Assembly (NCBI RefSeq): GCF_042648805.1
Contig: NZ_JBHRXZ010000002.1
Coordinates: forward strand, 124,001 to 188,000
DNA from: Azomonas tarimensis
Lineage (GTDB): Bacteria; Pseudomonadota; Gammaproteobacteria; Pseudomonadales; Pseudomonadaceae
Direction of reading: 5' to 3'
DNA length: 64,000 nucleotides
In this document: positions 6,647-14,582 of the stretch, in pieces
Numbering within the stretch: position 1 is the stretch's first letter
Layout of the letters: each line of letters starts with the position of its first letter
Position numbers and translations under genes: made by a program
The notes under the pieces: generated by a model
Databases searched by the model: none
What the model was told of the DNA's origin: nothing
What the model saw: only the letters and a program-made list of their open reading frames with translations

Positions 6647-8536
6647 ATGCGGTCCAGGGACAACCAGCCCGGTGCGTCGCCCCTGCTCGGCCTGGCGGGA
6701 TGGCCGCTGTTTGCCATCTTTGCCGTACTGGTGCTGCGCTATCAGTACGAGCTGCTGGATTACATCGAATGGGCCGACGAGTCTGAAACGGTCCTCACCG
6801 CCAAGCTGATCGCCCGCGGTGCCACGCTGTATTTCGACCTGTTCAATCATCACGGGCCGCTGACCTTTCTGCCCGGCCTGCTGGTCGAGCAGGTAGGCAA
6901 CTTCAGCGTGGCCGCCCATCGCATTCCCATCATGCTCGGCCAGTGGCTGGCGCTCCTGGCGCTGTACTTCTCGCCACTGATGAAGGACTCGCCGGTCGCC
7001 AGGATCTACACGGCAGTGGTCGCCTCGGCGCTGGTGCTTTACTGGCCCGAGCTGTTCGGCCACATGTACAAATACCAGACGATTGCCGGCCTCATGCTGG
7101 TGGTCATTTTGGCCCAGTACAGCCTCCCTTCGATCAGCAGGCCCGACCTGGTCACCCCTGGGCGGATCATGCTTGCAAATCTGCTGATCGGCGCCCTGCC
7201 CTTTCTGGCCATGACCTATCTGCCGATCGCGATCCTGCTGTTCGCTGCAGGGCTCCGCCGTGATTACTGGGTGCTGGCGACTCTGTGCCTGCTTGCCGGG
7301 TTGGCCCTCAACCTACTCTTTCTCGGCCTGATCGGATCCTATGCGGGGTATCTTGCCTTTCACTTTCACCTGAACATCGCTGTGCTGCCCGCGTACATCG
7401 GAGGCGGCAACCTGTGGCATATGGTCGATTCCATCTACCGCAGCTGGTCACTGGATTTGTGGCGCTTCATGATTTTTCTGGTCAATACGCTGGCGCTGGC
7501 GAGGCTGGCCGGGCGGGAAGGCGCGATCCCCTGGCGCACGCTGTCGATCGGGGTGGCGCTGGCCAGCCTGCTGTTGCGCGCCGGCGACCTTCCCTTCCAC
7601 GATATGCCGTACTACTACGCCTCGCTGGCGCTCCCCCTGCTGTTGCTCCGCCGGGAGTCCGGGCTGAGGCATGGCTCGGCCGTGGTGTTGGGCATCTTCC
7701 TGATCGTTTGCCTTATCAAGCTTTCACTGCTGGTGCCGGATGATCGCGCGCGCCTCGATGCGCGCAAGATTCCGAAGGCCACCGAATATTCCGAATTGGC
7801 TCGCGCGCTGACAGGTCGGGAGGATCGAATCATTGCCTATACCTTCAACGCGATCGACTACCTGCTTGCCGATCGACTGCCGGCCTCGGGCAACTTCTTC
7901 TATTTTCCCTGGCAGAAGACCTATAACGAAAACCCGGTACTAGGCATACACATCGATACCTGTGCGGAGATCAATCGCAACCGGCCCAAGGTGATCCTCG
8001 CCGACAAGAGCCATGTGCTCGGACGCTTCCCCTGGGAAAGCTATGCCGGTTGCGTCCAGACCATTCTCGATGAGCAATACACGCAGATTCTGCATAAACC
8101 TTTCTACGTACGCAGTGACCTGCCGCTGCACGAGTTCGGCCTGGCTGCCAGTGGCGAAAGCTACACACTCGAGCACAGCGCGCCGGTGACCCCGGATGAC
8201 CGCTATGCCTTGAGGTTGACCGACGCGCACCAAGGGGAAATCAGGCGCCTCGGTATCGCGCTGCGGGGCGATCCCGAGGCTGCTGCCCTTGAACTGACCA
8301 GCCCCGGCGACAGCGTCCGGACTGTGCGCCTCGCCGCCCCAAGACAGGGCGAGGGACTCTATTGGTGGCCAGAGCTTCCCTCGCTGCCTGCCGCGCTCGA
8401 AGCGGTGGTCCGACCACAAGGAGGCGATGCCACCCTGCTCGAGAGCGAGGACGCCCAGGGCAACCGCCTGACCTGCCTGGTTTACGAATACCGCGATGGG
8501 CGCAAACGCTTCACTCCGGGCTGCCCGCTGCACTGA
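6647..8536 (+). CDS. Large multi-pass membrane protein, probable GT-C glycosyltransferase
   Basis: This 629-residue protein has about ten hydrophobic helices in its first 370 residues, followed by a soluble C-terminal portion. After the first helix comes an acidic loop (IEWADESETVL), then GATLYFDLFNHHGPL. This matches the layout of GT-C enzymes such as ArnT and protein mannosyltransferases, where an Asp/Glu in the first periplasmic loop is catalytic. Such enzymes take a sugar from a polyprenol carrier and place it on a periplasmic acceptor. The start at 6647 follows the previous stop by one base; an earlier start at 6605 would overlap that gene. The last ~150 residues look like a beta-rich domain. 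Acceptor unknown. Confidence 0.7.
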   Translation: MRSRDNQPGASPLLGLAGWPLFAIFAVLVLRYQYELLDYIEWADESETVLTAKLIARGATLYFDLFNHHGPLTFLPGLLVEQVGNFSVAAHRIPIMLGQWLALLALYFSPLMKDSPVARIYTAVVASALVLYWPELFGHMYKYQTIAGLMLVVILAQYSLPSISRPDLVTPGRIMLANLLIGALPFLAMTYLPIAILLFAAGLRRDYWVLATLCLLAGLALNLLFLGLIGSYAGYLAFHFHLNIAVLPAYIGGGNLWHMVDSIYRSWSLDLWRFMIFLVNTLALARLAGREGAIPWRTLSIGVALASLLLRAGDLPFHDMPYYYASLALPLLLLRRESGLRHGSAVVLGIFLIVCLIKLSLLVPDDRARLDARKIPKATEYSELARALTGREDRIIAYTFNAIDYLLADRLPASGNFFYFPWQKTYNENPVLGIHIDTCAEINRNRPKVILADKSHVLGRFPWESYAGCVQTILDEQYTQILHKPFYVRSDLPLHEFGLAASGESYTLEHSAPVTPDDRYALRLTDAHQGEIRRLGIALRGDPEAAALELTSPGDSVRTVRLAAPRQGEGLYWWPELPSLPAALEAVVRPQGGDATLLESEDAQGNRLTCLVYEYRDGRKRFTPGCPLH

Positions 8537-8546
8537 GGCGCAAAAA

Positions 8547-8566
8547 AACCTCGCCGAAGCGAGGTT
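8547..8566 (-). terminator. Rho-independent terminator of grxD
   Basis: AACCTCGC pairs with GCGAGGTT around a CGAA loop. On the reverse strand the stem is followed by a run of seven T, placing it as the terminator of grxD, whose stop is at 8584. The glycan cluster reads into it from the other side without a T-run. Confidence 0.85.
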
Positions 8567-8583
8567 CATGACCATCGGGCCGA

Positions 8584-8910
8584 TCAGGCTTCGGCGCTAC
8601 CGGCGGCGGCCTTGACCATCCCCGGCAGTTCGCCTTTCTCATGCAGCTCGCTGATGATATCGCTGCCGCCAACCAGTTCGCCGTTGAGCCACAGCTGCGG
8701 GAAGGTAGGCCAGTTGGCGTACTTCGGCAGCGTCGTACGGATGTCCGGGTTCTGCAGGATGTCCACGTAGGCGAACTTCTCGCCGCAGCTCATCAGCGCC
8801 TGTACGGCACGGGCGGAAAACCCGCACTGCGGCGCATTGGGCGAGCCCTTCATGTACAGCAGGACAGGGTTGTTCTCGATCTGCTCTTTGATGGTTTCGA
8901 TGATATCCAT
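8584..8910 (-). CDS. grxD: Monothiol glutaredoxin Grx4
   Basis: This 108-residue protein carries the CGFS active site (NAPQCGFSARAVQAL) that defines monothiol class II glutaredoxins. The GSH-binding WPTFPQLWLNGELVGGSDI segment is also present. These proteins bind a bridging [2Fe-2S] cluster with glutathione and deliver it in Fe-S cluster trafficking, often with BolA partners. It is cytoplasmic. Length is standard. In P. aeruginosa the equivalent gene (PA3533) lies two genes from bfrB; here the glycan cluster separates them. A strong terminator follows. Confidence 0.95.
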   Translation of the reverse strand: MDIIETIKEQIENNPVLLYMKGSPNAPQCGFSARAVQALMSCGEKFAYVDILQNPDIRTTLPKYANWPTFPQLWLNGELVGGSDIISELHEKGELPGMVKAAAGSAEA

Positions 8911-9159
8911 GGGCTACCTCGGCTGAAAACGGTTGAGCGCCAGTGTACCGGAAAGCCCGCCTGAAAGCCGAGCCCCGGCTGGCCCCGAGCGTCCCGGCAG
9001 ACGACCCGACAGTCGTTAGGGCCATTTGCGTCAGGGGGGCCTTCTCGATAAGATCCCGCCTTTCCCCGCTTCGTCGCTTTGCTGGGCGGCCCTTGTCGCC
9101 GGCACGCCCGTTCCCAGGAACGTACGGGCCGCGACGGGTGGCAACAAAGGTGATGACTC

Positions 9160-10077
9160 ATGAGCGCAAGACACTTTCTCTCCTTGATGGACTGCACACC
9201 CGGGGAGCTCAACGCGCTGATCCGTCGCGGCATCGAGTTGAAGGAACTGCGCGAGCGCGGCGTCCTGTTCGAACCGCTCAAGGGGCGCGTTCTCGGCATG
9301 ATTTTCGAGAAGGCGTCGACCCGTACCCGGCTGTCATTCGAGGCCGGCATGATCCAGCTCGGCGGACAGGCCATCTTCCTGTCTCCGCGGGACACCCAGC
9401 TTGGCCGCGGTGAACCGACCAGCGACACCGCCATCGTCATGTCGCGCATGCTCGATGCGGTGATGATCCGCACCTTCTCCCACAGTATGCTCACCGAGTT
9501 CGCCGCCAATTCGCGCGTTCCGGTGATCAACGGCCTTTCCGATGACCTGCACCCCTGCCAGGTACTGGCCGACATGCAAACCTTCCAGGAGCACCGCGGC
9601 AGCATCGCCGGCAAGACGGTGAGCTGGATCGGCGACGGCAACAACATGTGCAATACCTATATCGAAGCGGCCATCCAGTTCGACTTCAAGCTGAAGATCG
9701 CCTGCCCCGCAGGCTACGGCCCCGATGCGGAGCTGCTTGCCCTGGCCGGCGATCGCGTCAGCCTGAGCACCGACCCACGCGAGGCGGTTGCAGGCGCACA
9801 CCTGGTCAGCACCGATGTCTGGGCCTCGATGGGCCAGGAAGAGGACGCCGAGAACCGCCTGGCGCGCTTCAGGCCTTATCAGGTCACGCCCACGCTGCTC
9901 GACCTTGCCGCACCGGACGTGCTGTTCATGCACTGCCTGCCGGCACACAGGGGTGAGGAAATCAGCGAAGACCTGCTGGACGATGCCCGCTCGGTGGCCT
10001 GGGACCAGGCTGAAAACCGGCTGCATGTGCAGAAGGCCCTGCTCGAATTCCTGGTCGAGCCCGCCTTCCGCGCATGA
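9160..10077 (+). CDS. argF: Anabolic ornithine carbamoyltransferase
   Basis: This 305-residue enzyme makes citrulline from ornithine and carbamoyl phosphate in arginine biosynthesis. The carbamoyl-phosphate site STRTRLSFE is present, as are [11 protein letters not shown] and [12 protein letters not shown], which carries the catalytic cysteine of OTCases. The length and this last motif separate it from aspartate carbamoyltransferase and favour the anabolic enzyme over the longer catabolic ArcB. It is cytoplasmic and trimeric. It overlaps the following ABC ATPase gene by four bases. I looked for an ArgR-type site upstream and did not find a convincing one. Confidence 0.95.
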   Translation: MSARHFLSLMDCTPGELNALIRRGIELKELRERGVLFEPLKGRVLGMIFEKASTRTRLSFEAGMIQLGGQAIFLSPRDTQLGRGEPTSDTAIVMSRMLDAVMIRTFSHSMLTEFAANSRVPVINGLSDDLHPCQVLADMQTFQEHRGSIAGKTVSWIGDGNNMCNTYIEAAIQFDFKLKIACPAGYGPDAELLALAGDRVSLSTDPREAVAGAHLVSTDVWASMGQEEDAENRLARFRPYQVTPTLLDLAAPDVLFMHCLPAHRGEEISEDLLDDARSVAWDQAENRLHVQKALLEFLVEPAFRA

Positions 10078-11180
10078 GTACCGAACGGCTGCTGAGCCTG
10101 CGCGATCTGTCCTGCGGTTATGACGGCCAGCGCATCGTCGAGTCGCTGAACCTGCACCTCAACCGGGGCGACATCGGTTGTCTGCTCGGGCCCTCAGGGT
10201 GTGGCAAGACCACTACACTGCGGGCCATCGCCGGGTTCGAGCCGGTCCATGCCGGCGAGATACAGCTCGGCGATGCAGTGCTGTCACGCCCAGGCTTCAC
10301 GCTTTCCCCCGAGCGTCGGCGGGTCGGCATGGTGTTTCAGGATTACGCTCTGTTTCCGCACCTGAGCGTAGAGCAGAACGTGGCTTTTGGTATCGGCAAG
10401 CATCCGCAGGCGTCCCGAATCGTTGGTGAGATGCTCGAGCTGGTCAATCTGGGCAACCTCGGCAAACGCTACCCACATGAATTGTCCGGCGGCCAGCAAC
10501 AGCGGGTGGCACTGGCGCGGGCGTTGGCACCGGAGCCGGAGCTGCTGCTGCTTGATGAGCCCTTTTCCAATCTGGATGGCGACCTGCGCCGTCGCCTGAG
10601 CCACGAAGTGCGCAGCATCCTCAAGAGCCGCGGCACCAGCGCCATTCTGGTGACCCATGACCAGGAAGAGGCCTTCGCCGTGAGCGACCAGATCGGTGTC
10701 TTCCGTGAGGGTCGGCTGGAACAGTGGGACAGTCCCTTCAACCTCTATCACGAGCCGCTGACTCCCTTCGTGGCCAGCTTCATCGGCCAGGGCTATTTCA
10801 TCCGCGGCCAGTTGCTGGCACCCGAGACCGTGCAGACCGAACTTGGCGCCATCCGCGGCAACCGCGCCTACCTGCTACCGGCCGGCAGTGCCGTCGACGT
10901 CCTGCTGCGTCCTGACGACATCGTCCATGTGCCGGACAGCCCGCTCACGGCGCTCGTGGTAGGCAAGACCTTCCTCGGTGCGTCGACGCTCTACCGCCTG
11001 CAGCTGTCCACCGGGACGCGGCTCGAAGCCATCTTCACCAGTCATGCCGACTACGCAGAAGGCAGCTTCATCGGCATCCGCATCGCGGCCGACCATCTGG
11101 TGGTGTTTCCGGTCGAGGGAAGCGTGGCCGCACACGAAGCACTGGCCCGCGACAAGGGCGTGCGGCGCTATTCCGCCTGA
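10074..11180 (+). CDS. ABC transporter ATP-binding protein (iron/spermidine-type, with TOBE domain)
   Basis: This 368-residue ATPase has Walker [11 protein letters not shown] (about 39-48), the Q-loop in FQDYALFPH, signature [15 protein letters not shown], Walker [12 protein letters not shown] and the switch [12 protein letters not shown]-terminal TOBE region follows from about residue 270. This layout is that of FbpC/PotA-type importers of ferric iron, polyamines or sulfonates. No permease or binding-protein gene is adjacent, so it is either an orphan or works with permeases elsewhere. The same argF-ATPase pair occurs in P. aeruginosa (PA3537-PA3538, from memory). Its 3' end overlaps tadA on the other strand by 13 bases. 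Confidence 0.88.
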   Translation: MSTERLLSLRDLSCGYDGQRIVESLNLHLNRGDIGCLLGPSGCGKTTTLRAIAGFEPVHAGEIQLGDAVLSRPGFTLSPERRRVGMVFQDYALFPHLSVEQNVAFGIGKHPQASRIVGEMLELVNLGNLGKRYPHELSGGQQQRVALARALAPEPELLLLDEPFSNLDGDLRRRLSHEVRSILKSRGTSAILVTHDQEEAFAVSDQIGVFREGRLEQWDSPFNLYHEPLTPFVASFIGQGYFIRGQLLAPETVQTELGAIRGNRAYLLPAGSAVDVLLRPDDIVHVPDSPLTALVVGKTFLGASTLYRLQLSTGTRLEAIFTSHADYAEGSFIGIRIAADHLVVFPVEGSVAAHEALARDKGVRRYSA

Positions 11181-11665
11181 CCCGGCGCCTTCTGCCGCCT
11201 GGACCTGAAGAAATCGCTGAGCACCGCGCCGCAGGCATCGGCCAGTACCCCGCCCTCCACCAGGGCGCGATGATTGAGAAACCCCTGTTCGAAGAAGCGC
11301 CCCTGGCTGACCGCGACCCCGGCGCGTGGCTCGCTCGCGCCATAGACCACTCGCTGGATGCGTGAATGGACGATAAGCCCCGCACACATGCTGCAGGGCT
11401 CCAGGGTGACGTAGAGGGTGCTGCTGGGTAGCCGATAGTTGGACAGTGTCGCGGCAGCCGCGCGGATCGCCACCATCTCCGCATGCGCACTGGGGTCATG
11501 GCGACTGATCGGGCAATTGAAGCCAGCGCCGATCACTTCGCCCCCCATCACCAGCACTGCACCAACCGGCACCTCGCCCTGCGCGGCGCCCAATCGGGCC
11601 TGTTCCAGCGCCAGCGCCATGAAATCCTGGTCGCGGCTGCGGTCGATGATCAGCGGAATGGGCAT
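11168..11665 (-). CDS. tadA: tRNA adenosine(34) deaminase
   Basis: This 165-residue zinc enzyme converts A34 to inosine in the anticodon of tRNA-Arg(ACG). The zinc and proton-shuttle motif HAEM (in SAHAEMVAIRAAA) and the second motif PCSMCAG are intact. The cytidine-deaminase fold is complete. Length agrees with TadA. It is cytoplasmic and essential in most bacteria. It converges on the ABC ATPase gene with a 13-base overlap and lies downstream of the multicopper oxidase on the same strand, as in P. aeruginosa PA3767-PA3768. Confidence 0.94.
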   Translation of the reverse strand: MPIPLIIDRSRDQDFMALALEQARLGAAQGEVPVGAVLVMGGEVIGAGFNCPISRHDPSAHAEMVAIRAAAATLSNYRLPSSTLYVTLEPCSMCAGLIVHSRIQRVVYGASEPRAGVAVSQGRFFEQGFLNHRALVEGGVLADACGAVLSDFFRSRRQKAPGQAE

Positions 11666-11741
11666 GAGGAGCGGTGACTTTTCCGAGGAACGCTATTGTC
11701 GAGCGACGCGCCCGGGCTGGCAAGCGCTCCGCACGGTCCAA

Positions 11742-13112
11742 TCAGACCACCCGGATGGCCCCCATCAATCCTGTTTCCATGTGATCGACCACATGACAGT
11801 GAAACATCCATACACCTGGGTTATCGGCAACCAGCGCCACGCGCGCGGTCTCGTTCTTGCCGAGCAGATAGGTGTCGGTGTACCAGGGTTCGATTCGGCG
11901 CCGGTTGGAGCCGATAACCTTGAAGGTCATGCCGTGGATGTGGATCGGGTGCTGGTACTGACTGAGGTTACGCATTTCGAAGATGTAGCTTCGCCCGTGC
12001 TGCAGGGTGACCAGCGGCTGCTCGGCGCAGCGCGGATCATCATTGGCCCAGGCCTGCCCGTTGATCTGCCAGAAGCTCGGCATGGCACCCGCCTCCTGAT
12101 TGACCGATACCGCTCCGACCCACTCGAAGTTGAAGCGGACCAGTTCGGCGCGCTCCAGATCCGGCTCGGCAATGGGGTTGGCCGGCAAGGCGGCGGGCCA
12201 TTGGTCAGTGCCAGAATCGGCATCGACCGCCCGTAGCGTGGCGAGGCGCAGCGGCCCGTTGAGCACCGCCAGTTCCTGCCCTGCCGGGGGCACCCGCAAA
12301 CCCAGTTCGATACGCATGCCAGGCCCCAGCCAGTAATCAGCACCCATCGCCACCGGCTGCACGGGATTGCCATCCAGCGCATAGATTCGCGCTTCGGCGC
12401 CAGGCAGCCGCAGACGATAGGTAACGGTGTTGTCCAGGTTGATGATGCGCAACCTTACGATCCTGCCAGCGGGCAGTTCGAGCCTGGGCTGGTGGCTGCC
12501 ATTGACCGTGGACAGACGCCCCGGCGTACCGCCGCGAGCGGCTTCACGGGCCACGCTGAAATGGGTGAAGGCGCCCGCCTCGTCGACGTGCCAGGATTTG
12601 AGGTTGAGCAGGGCTTCGTGGGCAAAGCCCGAAGGCTCGCGCTCCTCGACGATCAGCGGACCGACCAGCCCGCGACCAAGCTGCTCGCCGCTGGCGGTGT
12701 GCGGGTGGTACCAGAAGCTGCCGGCATCCGGCACCTGGAAGTGATAGTCGAATGACTCACCCGGCAATACCGGCAGCTGCGAGACGTAGGGCACACCGTC
12801 CATTTCCAGAGGCAGGCGTATGCCGTGCCAGTGAATGGTCGAAGGCTCCGGCAGGTGATTGATGAAGCGAACCCGCAACCAGTCTCCCTGGCGTGCCCGC
12901 AGCTCGGTGCCCGGAGCCCGACCACCATAGGCCCAGGCGGGCGTGCGATGCCCTTTCACCAACTCCAGCTCCTGGGGCGCAGCAATGAGTTCATACTCAT
13001 GGGTGCGCCGCGCGGCGGAGCGGCCCAGCAGATGACGCGCACCCCCTACGCCCAGCCCGGCCATACCCAGTCCCGCCAGGCCCGCCAGCATATGTCTGCG
13101 GGTAATCGACAT
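11742..13112 (-). CDS. cumA: Multicopper oxidase, Tat-exported (CumA-like)
   Basis: This 456-residue protein begins with a twin-arginine signal (ITRRHMLAGLAGLG) and is therefore exported folded to the periplasm. The copper ligands are all visible: HWHG, WYHPH, HPIHIHG and the type 1 site HCHVVDHMETG with its axial methionine. Relatives in Pseudomonas are CumA, associated with Mn(II) oxidation, and PA3768. Ferroxidase or cuprous oxidase activity is equally possible. A Fur-like box about 95 bases upstream suggests iron-linked expression. Gene position between tadA and guaA is conserved. The symbol is by similarity only. Confidence 0.85.
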   Translation of the reverse strand: MSITRRHMLAGLAGLGMAGLGVGGARHLLGRSAARRTHEYELIAAPQELELVKGHRTPAWAYGGRAPGTELRARQGDWLRVRFINHLPEPSTIHWHGIRLPLEMDGVPYVSQLPVLPGESFDYHFQVPDAGSFWYHPHTASGEQLGRGLVGPLIVEEREPSGFAHEALLNLKSWHVDEAGAFTHFSVAREAARGGTPGRLSTVNGSHQPRLELPAGRIVRLRIINLDNTVTYRLRLPGAEARIYALDGNPVQPVAMGADYWLGPGMRIELGLRVPPAGQELAVLNGPLRLATLRAVDADSGTDQWPAALPANPIAEPDLERAELVRFNFEWVGAVSVNQEAGAMPSFWQINGQAWANDDPRCAEQPLVTLQHGRSYIFEMRNLSQYQHPIHIHGMTFKVIGSNRRRIEPWYTDTYLLGKNETARVALVADNPGVWMFHCHVVDHMETGLMGAIRVV

Positions 13113-13206
13113 CTCGGTGTTCCTCCAGTCGGTGGCGTGGGTTCAGGGCCTTCTCTGGCGGAAGGCGCCTGTGGCACAGGTATGGGCACAAGCAGGCCGC
13201 GTCATT

Positions 13207-13225
13207 CTAAATGAGAATTACTCTC
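13207..13225 (-). promoter_or_regulatory. Fur-like box upstream of the multicopper oxidase
   Basis: CTAAATGAGAATTACTCTC matches the 19-base Fur consensus at 13 positions and shares AATGAGAAT with the site before bfd. It lies in the 129-base gap between the unknown gene at 13242 and the multicopper oxidase, both on the minus strand. It could act on either a separate promoter of the oxidase or a readthrough transcript. Confidence 0.5.
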
Positions 13226-13241
13226 CTCGCCCAGCTATCGC

Positions 13242-13553
13242 TCAGGGCAGCGGCTGGATCTCCGACACATCGAAATGCACCGCCAGCACTCCAACCAGGC
13301 TGGACAGGCCAAGGTTGTCGAACGTCTCGCTGGTCGCCGGATATTCCAGATGCAATCCGTAGCGCCCCGGCGCTTGCCCGAGGACATGCAGCCAGGCGCG
13401 CACCCCTTGTTCGGCGCGATGCTGAAGGAACACGGCACAGGGATCGCGCGATGCTTCGAGATCCAGCGTGAAGGCATCAGGACCAAGTTGCTCCGCCAGA
13501 AGCAGCAGTACGTGGCGGATATCCTGGTGCTTGTCGAGCGCCCAGATGTTCAA
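13242..13553 (-). CDS. Hypothetical protein, 103 aa
   Basis: I do not recognise this protein. From the proposed TTG at 13553 it reads as a mixed alpha/beta soluble domain with no signal peptide, no cysteine motif beyond a single cysteine, and no membrane segment. The TTG was chosen because GAGGAG precedes it by seven bases; the longer frame starts with another TTG at 13607 and lacks such a site. The phrases DLEASRDPCAVFLQHR and GRYGLHLEYPATSETFDNLG look like a folded domain, and codon use is like that of its neighbours. It is divergent from the NifX-like gene, with two NifA-type sites in between. Confidence 0.55.
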   Translation of the reverse strand: MNIWALDKHQDIRHVLLLLAEQLGPDAFTLDLEASRDPCAVFLQHRAEQGVRAWLHVLGQAPGRYGLHLEYPATSETFDNLGLSSLVGVLAVHFDVSEIQPLP

Positions 13554-13567
13554 TGGCTGTCTCCTCT

Positions 13568-13592
13568 TGTCAGGCCTGTTACAAAAACGACA
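13568..13592 (+). promoter_or_regulatory. Two overlapping NifA upstream activator sequences (TGT-N10-ACA)
   Basis: TGT at 13568-13570 is followed after exactly ten bases by ACA at 13581-13583. TGT at 13577-13579 is followed after exactly ten bases by ACA at 13590-13592. TGT-N10-ACA is the consensus for the nitrogen-fixation activator NifA. The centre is about 120 bases before the start point predicted from the -24/-12 element at 13677, a usual NifA distance. Confidence 0.6.
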
Positions 13593-13676
13593 AACCAAGG
13601 CGGACAAATGTCGGGGCCCCGGCGCTGCATGGCTTGTCAGGTGCTGAAAACAGGCGCTGTAGCCCGGTAAAACAGC

Positions 13677-13692
13677 GGGCCTGCTTCTTGCT
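13677..13692 (+). promoter_or_regulatory. Candidate sigma-54 (-24/-12) promoter of the NifX-like gene
   Basis: GGGCCTGCTTCTTGCT keeps the invariant GG and GC with ten bases between them and a perfect TTGCT in the -12 half. It matches the TGGCACG-N4-TTGCW consensus at 9 of 12 positions. The start of transcription would be near 13703, and the ATG is at 13791. Confidence 0.5.
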
Positions 13693-13790
13693 ATGCCCTC
13701 GTGGCGCCGAAATTCCTTGAGGTCGTCACCTTAGCTTTGCAAATACGAAACCAGTCAGCCGTTGACGATAGCCATGACGAGGCCGGGAGC

Positions 13791-14261
13791 ATGAACGAGC
13801 AAGTGCAATGCGTGGCAGAGATCGCAGCAGAGCCCAACGACCTGTTGGTGGCCTTCGCCTCATCGGACGGGGACATGGTCGATGAGCACTTCGGGTCAGC
13901 GGCGGCGTTCTACGTCCACCGAGTTCGCGCAGCGGGCAGCGAAGCGGTCGCAAGCCAGCGTTTCGGGCAGGAAAAGCGCGACGGCAACGAGGACAAGCTC
14001 AAGCCGAAGCTCGCCTGGCTGGTGGGTTGCGACATCGTCTATTGCGGCTCGATCGGCGGCTCGGCTTCCCGCCAGCTGATCGCCCTGGACATCTCCCCCG
14101 TGCAGGTCGCCGAGGGCCCGGATGTGGCCGACCTGGTAGAGGAGCTGCAAAGCCAACTCGCCGGCACGCCCGAGCGCTGGTTGGAAAACATCCTCAAGCG
14201 CAAGGCCAAGCGCGGCAGTGGCGGATTCACCGTGGACGCAGAGGAGGAATGGGCCGAATAA
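13791..14261 (+). CDS. NifX/NafY-family iron-molybdenum cofactor binding protein
   Basis: This 156-residue protein contains the Nitro_FeMo-Co domain shared by NifX, NafY and the C-terminus of NifB. The recognisable part is LLVAFASSDGDMVDEHFGSAAAFYVHRV, in two pieces: LLVAFASSDGDMVDEHFG and then AAAFYVHR. It is followed by VGCDIVYCGSIGGSAS and DISPVQV. Family members carry FeMo-co or its NifB-co precursor between assembly proteins. Length equals that of NifX. The ATG at 13791 was preferred to 13701 because AGG precedes it by eight bases and the family begins here. Upstream are two NifA sites and a sigma-54 element. An 84-codon gene follows after 18 bases. It is not within a nif cluster in this window. 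Confidence 0.8.
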   Translation: MNEQVQCVAEIAAEPNDLLVAFASSDGDMVDEHFGSAAAFYVHRVRAAGSEAVASQRFGQEKRDGNEDKLKPKLAWLVGCDIVYCGSIGGSASRQLIALDISPVQVAEGPDVADLVEELQSQLAGTPERWLENILKRKAKRGSGGFTVDAEEEWAE

Positions 14262-14279
14262 CGTGGCGCCCTGACAGAG

Positions 14280-14534
14280 ATGGAAGTCCTGAACCTGATT
14301 ACCCGACTCGAGAACAAGCTCAAGGCCTACCTGTGCCTGCGTAGCGATGCCACCCATGCCGAGACCTGGCGACTGGATGTCCAGCTTTTCTACGAAGAAG
14401 AGCCAGCCGGCCGAACCACCTTCACCCTGCACGGGTACAGCCAGGACGAGGCCGAGACGATCGCCCGCGGGATCAAGCACAACGAATACCTGATGCATGA
14501 GATCGATCAGGTTCTCTGGGGCGAAAGCGACTGA
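14280..14534 (+). CDS. Hypothetical protein, 84 aa, co-transcribed with the NifX-like gene
   Basis: I do not recognise this small soluble protein. It is predicted mostly helical at the N-terminus (MEVLNLITRLENKLKAYLCL) with a beta-rich middle (DVQLFYEEEPAGRTTFTLHG) and an acidic, helical end. It has one cysteine and no membrane or signal segment. Its start lies 18 bases after the NifX-like stop with only a weak ribosome binding site, so translation may depend on the upstream gene. A terminator hairpin follows 11 bases later. A role beside the NifX-like protein is inferred from the two-gene transcript only. Confidence 0.7.
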   Translation: MEVLNLITRLENKLKAYLCLRSDATHAETWRLDVQLFYEEEPAGRTTFTLHGYSQDEAETIARGIKHNEYLMHEIDQVLWGESD

Positions 14535-14544
14535 CCTGAAACAC

Positions 14545-14567
14545 GAAAGCCCCCGCCAGGGGGCTTC
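14545..14567. terminator. Bidirectional hairpin between the 84-aa gene and fesII
   Basis: AAGCCCCC pairs with GGGGGCTT around a four-base loop. It separates two converging genes. Neither side has a long T-run. Confidence 0.65.
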
Positions 14568-14582
14568 GCTGCAGATACAGGA

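Noticed and set aside
9000..9159. ArgR operator upstream of argF
   Set aside because: TGTCGC occurs near 9096, but the required AA at the proper distance is absent.
13630..13645. A second GG-N10-GC element (TGGCTTGTCAGGTGCT) as sigma-54 promoter
   Set aside because: It also matches 9 of 12 consensus positions, but it lies only 38 bases after the NifA sites and has G instead of T in the TTGC half. The element at 13677 has better spacing. Both remain possible.
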